Shown one piece after another: positions 14,710 to 20,620 of a stretch of 20,620 bases of DNA (position 1 is its first letter; each line of letters starts with the position of its first letter). Origin of the DNA: CAZRHR01 sp964599915. GTDB taxonomy: Bacteria; Bacteroidota; Bacteroidia; CAIKAF01. Location of the stretch: assembly GCA_964599915.1 (NCBI GenBank), contig CAZRHR010000050.1, forward strand, positions 1 to 20,620, written 5' to 3'. The notes under the pieces are model-generated. The model ran no database searches and had not been told where the DNA came from. It saw only the letters and a program-made list of their open reading frames with translations. Made by a program: the position numbers and the translations under genes.

Positions 14710-15066
14710 TTAGAAAGGCAGGTCATCGGCCGGCATATCTTGGTCGGCCGGGAAAGGTGGTGCATCATAGGAGGGCATGGGATCGGTTCCTTGGGAGGAG
14801 CCGGCGTCCTTAGCGACTTTCCAAGCTTTGGCTTCGGTGTACCATCTTCCGTTGTATTCTCTGGATTCGAGGTCAAAAGACACTTGTACTTGGTCTCCGG
14901 TTTTGAGGTTGGCTTGATCAATTTTGTCGCCCCACAGGGAGAAACAAACTTTTTTAGGGTAGGTACCTTCGATAAGGAGGACGAATTCCTGTTTTTTCCA
15001 GGTTCCGTTTTTTCCTTGTCCGGTTTGCAGGGGTAGCAGGAGGTCAACTTTTCCGGTAATATCCAT
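14710..15066 (-). CDS. DUF3127 OB-fold-like protein with SSB-type tail
   Basis: This 118-residue protein matches the DUF3127 family, common in Bacteroidota. It begins MDITGKVDLLLPLQTGQGKNG, followed by WKKQEFVLLIEG, KVCFSLWGDKID, GDQVQVSFDLESREYNGRWYT and EAKAWKV, the strand pattern of a small OB fold. The last 30 residues are Pro/Asp-rich and end in DMPADDLPF, much like the acidic tip of single-stranded-DNA-binding proteins that recruits partner enzymes. ssDNA binding is therefore an inference. The gene lies alone: it converges with the glycosyltransferase and follows the CHU_C gene after a 47-base gap. A larger frame overlapping it (14589-15047) has no such features. Confidence 0.88.
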   Translation of the reverse strand: MDITGKVDLLLPLQTGQGKNGTWKKQEFVLLIEGTYPKKVCFSLWGDKIDQANLKTGDQVQVSFDLESREYNGRWYTEAKAWKVAKDAGSSQGTDPMPSYDAPPFPADQDMPADDLPF

Positions 15067-15113
15067 AATTGCGTAAACGTTTGAGGGAGTAAAGATAATG
15101 AATTGGAGGGGGG

Positions 15114-17924
15114 TTAGCGAATAATGCTAATTTTTCCTAAGTAAGAAGTTTCAGGATGGCATATAGAACTATAACTAACTCTGTAAACATAAACGCCATT
15201 GGGTATTGGGTCAACTCCAATTTTACCATCCCAGAATCCTTTTGGATTGTCAGTTTTCCAAATAAGTTGACCCCATCGATCAAAAATTTCAAAACTATAA
15301 TCAATAGGATCAGATGGAACTCCTTTAGGAAAAAAGACATCATTAATTCCATCATTATTTGGGGTGAAAGAATTAGGTAAAAATAATGATGGACTTCTAC
15401 TTAGAAAATCAACTATGATTGACCCAGAGACGGTATCATTGCAGTAAACAATGCTATAATTGTAGTTCCCTGGTTCGTCAACCAAAATACTGTCCGCTCC
15501 ACTTGTCCAAAATATGTTATATGAATTTGGATCTAGCCATGGGAAGGAAAGATAAAATGGTGTGATATCACATTTCGTGATTGTACTTGGAATAAGATTT
15601 AAACCATTTTGTAAGGAGACAACTTCTATGGTATCTTGGATACTTCCACATGCATTTGACCAAGAAGCGAAATATGTACCAGGTTCAGTGACAATCAACG
15701 TGTCCTGTTGGCCATTTGACCAAATTACGGGTGACGAGCCCTGTTGATTGAGATATGCAATAGCAAAACTGTTTGGGCAAAGTGTAAGGATGGGTCCTTG
15801 TTGTACTTCTTCATTTGGAACAGGTAATAGCACTAATGTTTCAGTTATTGATCCACAAATATTAGATGCTGTAATTGAATAATTCCCGGGCGTATTTAAC
15901 GACAAGGGAAATGAAATGATATTCTGGTTACTTTGATAAATACAATTAATACAACTTGCATTATTTTGAAGAGTGATTGGAGAAGAACAAAGAACAAGTG
16001 TGTCGGGTATGACTAATAAGGGAGCGGACGCTATGGTTACATTAAAGGGTAGCGTATCGCTGCCACATTGATTAAAACCACTAACCCAGGCTAGGCTATC
16101 ACTTTGAGAAAAAGTAATTGAACTTGAAGTTGCCCCACTATTCCATAATAATGAATCACAATTTGGGCACAAAACGTTAATTGAAACGGGGTTGTTGTTG
16201 CAGTCAATTGTTGGCGAGTTGGAAACTAGCTGTGGGGTTGAATTGAAAGTTATTTGAATGGTATCAAATACAGTACATCCTTGATTGGTTATGGCCACAT
16301 GATACTGTCCTGATTGTGAAATGTTGATTGAAGGGGTTGTTGCGTTAGTGGACCATAAATAGCTTCCAGGTATATTGGTTGACAATTGAATTGATTGCAC
16401 GTTACAATAAACACTATCTGGGCCCAAGATATTTGTTGGGAGGTTTGAAGGAGGGATTAGATAAATAACCCCAGTATCGCATAAGCTGAAACAATGATTG
16501 TCACACAAACTATATTTCAGAGAGTCTAGTGGCGGATTTTGGCTGTTTATTGTTATTTGAATATTTTGGTTTTGTACTACTGCCGAATAATTGTTACTTG
16601 GTGGGGTTATGATTTGCAATTGAGTAAATCCTGTAAAGTTTTGGTCTGTTGCCTGTAAAAATGGTTGATAGATACTTATAGAACCAATGTCGCAACCAAC
16701 GAATACAGTATCGGGTGGAATTTGAGGGGGGTAATTAGGAAAAATCATTTCTGGAAATTTGGCATACAATCCAAGCGGTTGACCAAAATCAATTCCAAGT
16801 GGATTGGGATTACATGCAGCACCTGCTAGATTAGGATTTTGAATAACACCTACATACCTATTTGATTGGATTGGATGAAATACAACAAAATAGATTCTTC
16901 CATCAGGCCCCAAGCGCATACCGCTAATCCAATTATTATTCCCTCCCATATTATTATAAACTACCTGTACAGGTAGTCCTGGATTGTTAAAATCATATTG
17001 AAGAATTCTACCCCCTGTATTGGTGGCCGGATTGCGGTATTTGGCTAAATACAATTTTGACCCGTCAGGGCTAAACTCAGCATCATAAACCCCATTCCAA
17101 TATTGTGGAAGTGTTCCTAAAGGCGTGCCGGGGATTGTTTGGAAAGGGCTCAAAGCCCCAGTGCTTGGATTAATTGTTGTTGTGAATAGAGGGTCAATTT
17201 CCCTGCCTCCAACAATTGCAATTCTGTGCCCGCGTGGTGTATATCTTATGGAACGAATGTCCTGCATGGTACTAGGTAGAGGATAGCTTCCAATTTGATT
17301 GACGCCAGTAGCATCAACTCTCAGAACATCAATATTTTGACCTGAAAACCTAGAAATAATCACATAAAATGTAAATGGAACGGAACTTTCAACTACAGTC
17401 ATCCCTTCATGGACTAAACTGGTGATTAGAAGATTTTTTTGTCCAGCAGGGACGTCTCCTAAGGGTGCCATTGGCGTTCCGTTTCCAGGAAGCGTCATGT
17501 CAACGGTTGTTAGGTAAAGATTCCCAGCCCCGTTTTCAATTGCAGTATTATGATGAAAAAGAAGAATTTGATTGCAATTCTGGGGGTTTGGAAGGCCTAC
17601 AATTTTTTGAGAACCACTTGCATGAAATTGGAGTCCATTACCATTGGGCATGATTTGGTGTTGTGCGTCCCAAATCCGTTGGCCATTAGAATAAAATAAT
17701 AGGTTACCTGTAACCGGATGGTTTACCGTTATGCATCCTTCAGGTGCAAACGGAATGGCATGTTGAAAGTTAGTTGTTGGATTTGTCCCATTTGGGAAAA
17801 AAAGGCCCGCAGCAAATTGATCTGTGAAATACCATCTGTGGTCATGGCGCAAACCTATTTGAGCGTTTAAGTGGCTGATATAAAGGAGCGAAAGAATTAG
17901 GTATAAGGTACGAAAATTAAACAT
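15114..17924 (-). CDS. Large secreted protein with gliding-motility C-terminal (CHU_C) domain
   Basis: This is an exported protein of about 936 residues. The signal peptide is MFNFRTLYLILSLLYISHLNAQ, cut after NAQ. The first half has repeated blade-like stretches (GNLLFYSNGQRIWD, YDAEFSPDGSKLYLAKY, GMRLGPDGRIYFVVF), pointing to a beta-propeller. The second half has several Ig/PKD-like modules marked by LWSTNAT, LLWNSGAT, VIWSNGQ and FWTSGAD. The last 90 residues (LPNSFTPNNDGINDVFFP, FEIFDRWGQLIWKT, WDGKIGVDPIPNGVYVYRV) are the CHU_C / TIGR04131 domain, used for type IX secretion and surface anchoring. The start is the ATG at 17924; the frame extends only to a TTG at 17960. It lies 38 bases after the LytTR regulator, so the two are probably co-transcribed. 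A role in adhesion or gliding is inferred. Confidence 0.92.
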   Translation of the reverse strand: MFNFRTLYLILSLLYISHLNAQIGLRHDHRWYFTDQFAAGLFFPNGTNPTTNFQHAIPFAPEGCITVNHPVTGNLLFYSNGQRIWDAQHQIMPNGNGLQFHASGSQKIVGLPNPQNCNQILLFHHNTAIENGAGNLYLTTVDMTLPGNGTPMAPLGDVPAGQKNLLITSLVHEGMTVVESSVPFTFYVIISRFSGQNIDVLRVDATGVNQIGSYPLPSTMQDIRSIRYTPRGHRIAIVGGREIDPLFTTTINPSTGALSPFQTIPGTPLGTLPQYWNGVYDAEFSPDGSKLYLAKYRNPATNTGGRILQYDFNNPGLPVQVVYNNMGGNNNWISGMRLGPDGRIYFVVFHPIQSNRYVGVIQNPNLAGAACNPNPLGIDFGQPLGLYAKFPEMIFPNYPPQIPPDTVFVGCDIGSISIYQPFLQATDQNFTGFTQLQIITPPSNNYSAVVQNQNIQITINSQNPPLDSLKYSLCDNHCFSLCDTGVIYLIPPSNLPTNILGPDSVYCNVQSIQLSTNIPGSYLWSTNATTPSINISQSGQYHVAITNQGCTVFDTIQITFNSTPQLVSNSPTIDCNNNPVSINVLCPNCDSLLWNSGATSSSITFSQSDSLAWVSGFNQCGSDTLPFNVTIASAPLLVIPDTLVLCSSPITLQNNASCINCIYQSNQNIISFPLSLNTPGNYSITASNICGSITETLVLLPVPNEEVQQGPILTLCPNSFAIAYLNQQGSSPVIWSNGQQDTLIVTEPGTYFASWSNACGSIQDTIEVVSLQNGLNLIPSTITKCDITPFYLSFPWLDPNSYNIFWTSGADSILVDEPGNYNYSIVYCNDTVSGSIIVDFLSRSPSLFLPNSFTPNNDGINDVFFPKGVPSDPIDYSFEIFDRWGQLIWKTDNPKGFWDGKIGVDPIPNGVYVYRVSYSSICHPETSYLGKISIIR

Positions 17925-17962
17925 GGATGAATGGTTGGATGGTGAAGTAAATATAAACAATG

Positions 17963-18676
17963 CTACCTAAAGACACCAAGAAAACCTTCTTTTTTTCTTC
18001 GCGATATTGGAAGATTTTCACCAGTCAATAGAGTTACAATTCCTCCATCTTGCCTTGAATATGATTTGATACATTCGAGATTGACAAGATATGTCTGGTG
18101 TATCCTGTAAAACCCTTTATCGCCTAAATGTCTTTCAAAGTCTTTCAGATGTTTAGAAGATAATACAGTCTCGTTTGTGATTAGATTAACTTCAGAATAG
18201 TTGTCATCTGATTTTATGTATTTAATATCAGATAATTTTACAATCAAAAAACCATCTCCTGTTGATATAGCGATTTTATCTTTTTTGAATATAGATTGAA
18301 AGACTTCTTTTTCAAATTTGGGCTTCTCCTTACTAAGGCGAATTAAGCAATTTTCCAGATCGACTAGATCTAAGGGCTTTAGCAAGTAATCAAACGCATG
18401 CCAGCGTAATGCATCAAGTAAATATTTATTGTACGCAGTGAAAAAAACTACTTTAAAATTAATTTCCTCTAAACTAGTTAGGAATTCAAAGCCAGACATC
18501 TCTGGCATTTGAATGTCTAAGAAAAGGACGTCAATTGAATTATTCTCAATATGATTTCTACATTTTTCAATCGACTGAAAACTCCATATCTGATTAAAAT
18601 GATTTGGGAAAAAATTTAATGCAGAGGTTAGTGCATCACATCCTGCAATTTCATCATCTAATATTACAAAGTTCAT
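17963..18676 (-). CDS. LytTR-family response regulator
   Basis: This DNA-binding response regulator of 237 residues has a receiver domain (1-115) with acidic pair D7/D8, phospho-acceptor D54 (LFLDIQMPEMSG), T80 in FFTAYN and K100 in LLKP. The LytTR domain (about 133-237) has DIKYIKSDDNYSEV and RIHQTYLVNLECI. Its ATG overlaps the TGA of the sensor kinase (ATGA), making the cognate pair clear. The secreted CHU_C gene follows closely. Base composition is AT-rich like its two neighbours and unlike the other LytTR regulator at 2054-2827. Confidence 0.95.
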   Translation of the reverse strand: MNFVILDDEIAGCDALTSALNFFPNHFNQIWSFQSIEKCRNHIENNSIDVLFLDIQMPEMSGFEFLTSLEEINFKVVFFTAYNKYLLDALRWHAFDYLLKPLDLVDLENCLIRLSKEKPKFEKEVFQSIFKKDKIAISTGDGFLIVKLSDIKYIKSDDNYSEVNLITNETVLSSKHLKDFERHLGDKGFYRIHQTYLVNLECIKSYSRQDGGIVTLLTGENLPISRRKKEGFLGVFR

Positions 18677-20620
18677 AATTTTTGTCTTTTAAAGGTTAAT
18701 ACTATTGTGGTGCCATTTTCTTCAGGGTGGTTAGTTTCGGAGTGGTCTATAATTTCCATACTTGCATTTTCCGGGTCTATTTGGTTCCAAGCTTCAATTC
18801 TACTTCTTATAATAATATTTCCGAAAGACTTTTTTCCATAATTGTTTGCCTTCATCAATCCTTTATTAATACCTATTCCATTATCTGATATAAAAATTAC
18901 AAGGAACTTTTCATCTAATAAATTTATTTTTAGCGTGATAACCCCTGTTTTTTCTGGATCTTCAAAAGCATGAATAATAGCATTTTCAATAAACGGCTGG
19001 ATGAGCCCCCCTGGTATCTTTTCTTTTTGTTTATTTATCTCTTTTTGAATATCAATTTCAAAAGTAAATCTATTAGGAAACCTTAGTTTCTCCATATCAA
19101 CATACTTTTCAAGAATTTCGACTTCTTTTTCAATGGAAGTATACGTGTCATAGTTTGCATCCAAATAAAGACGTAAAAGTTTGGAAAATGTTGAAATATA
19201 ATTTATTGCATTTTTTATTTCATTTTTAAGGAGTTGGGCCTGAATGCCATTTAATGTATTGAAGAGGAAGTGGGGTTTGATTTGCGACTTGAATGCTAAA
19301 ATTTCAAGTTCCATGAGCTTCTGCCTAGTTTGTTTCTTCTTTATTTGTGTTCTATAGATGAATAAGGAAATAAAAATAAGAGTACTTACTATGATAATAA
19401 ATCCTAGGATTTGAAATAAATGATTCTGATACCATTTAGGAATAATATAAATGGCAAAATTTGTTTTTAAGCTTGTCTTTTTTGTTAGAATATCCTTGTA
19501 CCTAAATTCAAATTGATGCCAACGGGGACCTAATCCTGCAAGTGCAACTTGATTGGAGGGGAGTTCTCTCCAATTGGTATCTATTGAAGGTATGCTCCGC
19601 ATTTCGAGTACAAATCTGCTGCTAAAACCATATATTTTTTTGGTTAGGTAAATGGTGACATTTTCACTTTTTATATTTATTACATTACTATAAATTTTTT
19701 CTTTCCCTTCATGTGTCTCAATAAGGATAATTTTAGGCTCGGGTATGTTTTCAAAGAATTTTGGAGTAAGTTGAATATTTAAAACCTCTCCTTTTTCATC
19801 TGAGTTTTTAATGCCATACACCCCATATTTTTCATACGGAACCATATGCTTTAAACCTCCTTTGGGATAACCATCTAATGTTCCATAGCGTTCCAATGTC
19901 CCATTTGACCTATAAATGATGAGTTCTTGGTCTGTTCCAAAGTATAAATCCTTATCTTTCTCAGCCATAGTTGTTATAAAGACTTGCTTCACAATTAGTC
20001 TTGATTCGCAAGTTTTGGGATTGAACTGATATATTTCACCTGATTCTGTGGCAATTATCAATTTGCTTCTATAAGTAATGAGATTTTTAATGGGTTCTTT
20101 AAAACTACAAACTACTGATTCATTGTTATTTAATGTAATTGCATTAACTGGAAGAGACCACAACCCAGTACTTGTCCCAATGAAAAGGTTTTCTCCTATT
20201 TTTTCGATACCATTTGCTCGGCCTATCTGTATCTGAGAGAAGTGCCATTTATTGTTAGAATAAAATACATACGAAAGCCCTTTGTACGAAGCCGCAATTA
20301 CCATACTATCACCGATCTGAAGAAAATCTTTAGGTTGAGCGGATGGTATCAAAAAATTAGGAAAAGAAAAGCTATAATTAGTCTTACGGCTAAGGTCTGA
20401 AATGGTTAAAGATGAACTTATAGTAGTATTGTCACTGTTTTTATGAAGGAATAGATAGTCGGATAACCAATAAGTGTATTGTTCTTTCAATAGGGGCACC
20501 CCCAAATTGAATGGGAGAATCGCTCTTTCATTAAGGGGGGGGAGTTCTATGAATTGCCTTATTTGATTGTTTGAGATTTTATAGATTGAATTGCCACCAG
20601 TAACTAAGATTTCCTCATTT
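18673..20620 (-). CDS. LytS-like sensor histidine kinase with beta-propeller sensor, partial
   Basis: The frame is open to the right edge (648 codons visible, N-terminus missing; a TTG at 20505 is not a real start). The outer part has propeller-like repeats (FIGTSTGLWSLP, LYFGTDQELIIYRSNG), then a Y_Y_Y-type Ig-like domain (WRELPSNQVALAGLGPRWHQFEFRY). One membrane helix (GFIIIVSTLIFISLFIY) is coded at about 19355-19415. Inside is a His_kinase (PF06580) module: KSQIKPHFLFNTLNG with the phospho-His codon at 19270-19272, then PGGLIQPFIENAIIHAF and FISDNGIGI (N and G boxes). This layout resembles hybrid-like periplasmic sensors, but without a fused receiver. It signals to the overlapping LytTR regulator. 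The ligand is unknown; a periplasmic glycan or surface signal is possible. Confidence 0.93.
   Translation of the reverse strand, partial: NEEILVTGGNSIYKISNNQIRQFIELPPLNERAILPFNLGVPLLKEQYTYWLSDYLFLHKNSDNTTISSSLTISDLSRKTNYSFSFPNFLIPSAQPKDFLQIGDSMVIAASYKGLSYVFYSNNKWHFSQIQIGRANGIEKIGENLFIGTSTGLWSLPVNAITLNNNESVVCSFKEPIKNLITYRSKLIIATESGEIYQFNPKTCESRLIVKQVFITTMAEKDKDLYFGTDQELIIYRSNGTLERYGTLDGYPKGGLKHMVPYEKYGVYGIKNSDEKGEVLNIQLTPKFFENIPEPKIILIETHEGKEKIYSNVINIKSENVTIYLTKKIYGFSSRFVLEMRSIPSIDTNWRELPSNQVALAGLGPRWHQFEFRYKDILTKKTSLKTNFAIYIIPKWYQNHLFQILGFIIIVSTLIFISLFIYRTQIKKKQTRQKLMELEILAFKSQIKPHFLFNTLNGIQAQLLKNEIKNAINYISTFSKLLRLYLDANYDTYTSIEKEVEILEKYVDMEKLRFPNRFTFEIDIQKEINKQKEKIPGGLIQPFIENAIIHAFEDPEKTGVITLKINLLDEKFLVIFISDNGIGINKGLMKANNYGKKSFGNIIIRSRIEAWNQIDPENASMEIIDHSETNHPEENGTTIVLTFKRQKL

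Noticed and set aside
14589..15047. 152-codon minus-strand frame overlapping the DUF3127 gene
   Set aside because: Shadow frame: composition is irregular and the alternative frame matches a known family.
17925..17960. TTG start of the CHU_C protein
   Set aside because: It would place a polar segment ahead of a complete signal peptide that begins at the ATG at 17924.
1..20620. CRISPR array, insertion sequence, prophage or toxin-antitoxin module
   Set aside because: No regularly spaced repeats, transposase, integrase, phage structural gene or typical small paired genes were seen on either strand.

Overview
The window looks like a chromosomal segment from a member of the Bacteroidota. Four things support this: a secreted protein ending in the gliding-motility-associated (CHU_C / type IX secretion) C-terminal domain; LytTR-type response regulators with a LytS-like His_kinase sensor; a DUF3127 protein; and repeated copies of the phylum's -7 promoter box (TAnnTTTG) before lepA, the tRNA, the helicase and the Fur-type gene. 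Genus and species cannot be told from the sequence alone.

Layout. 1-1022 (-): the N-terminal part of a secreted adhesin-like protein with a PKD-like fold and a glycine-rich ALK/LTK-type domain, running off the left edge. 1483-2827 (+): 3-hydroxyanthranilate 3,4-dioxygenase followed by an orphan LytTR response regulator. 2828-3303: a long intergenic stretch with a strongly self-complementary segment closed by an intrinsic terminator, which is a candidate structured small RNA. 3304-5199 (+): lepA and tRNA-Pro(CGG). 5262-5895 (+): a small glycosyltransferase pseudogene with two in-frame TAA codons and one frameshift. 5939-7542 (-): a UDP-glucuronate 4-epimerase-like gene coupled to a GNAT acetyltransferase. 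7596-10541 (+): an overlapping three-gene operon for decaprenyl-phosphoryl-D-arabinose-type synthesis (DPPR synthase, DprE1, DprE2). 10806-13082 (-): a PIF1-like helicase with an HTH tail. 13189-14585 (+): a Fur-family regulator coupled to a GT2 glycosyltransferase. 14710-15066 (-): a DUF3127 OB-fold-like protein. 15114-20620 (-): a two-component sensor kinase (cut by the right edge), its LytTR regulator and a large secreted CHU_C protein, arranged as an operon in clearly more AT-rich DNA.

How the parts fit. The centre of the window is a cell-surface glycan region: UDP-sugar epimerase, lipid-linked D-arabinofuranose donor pathway, an intact glycosyltransferase and the remains of another. The most notable system is the compact DPPR synthase-DprE1-DprE2 operon, best known from mycobacterial arabinan synthesis, here in a Gram-negative Bacteroidota context. 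The right end is a separate signalling and secretion module with different base composition. No insertion sequence, CRISPR array, phage gene or replication origin was seen.
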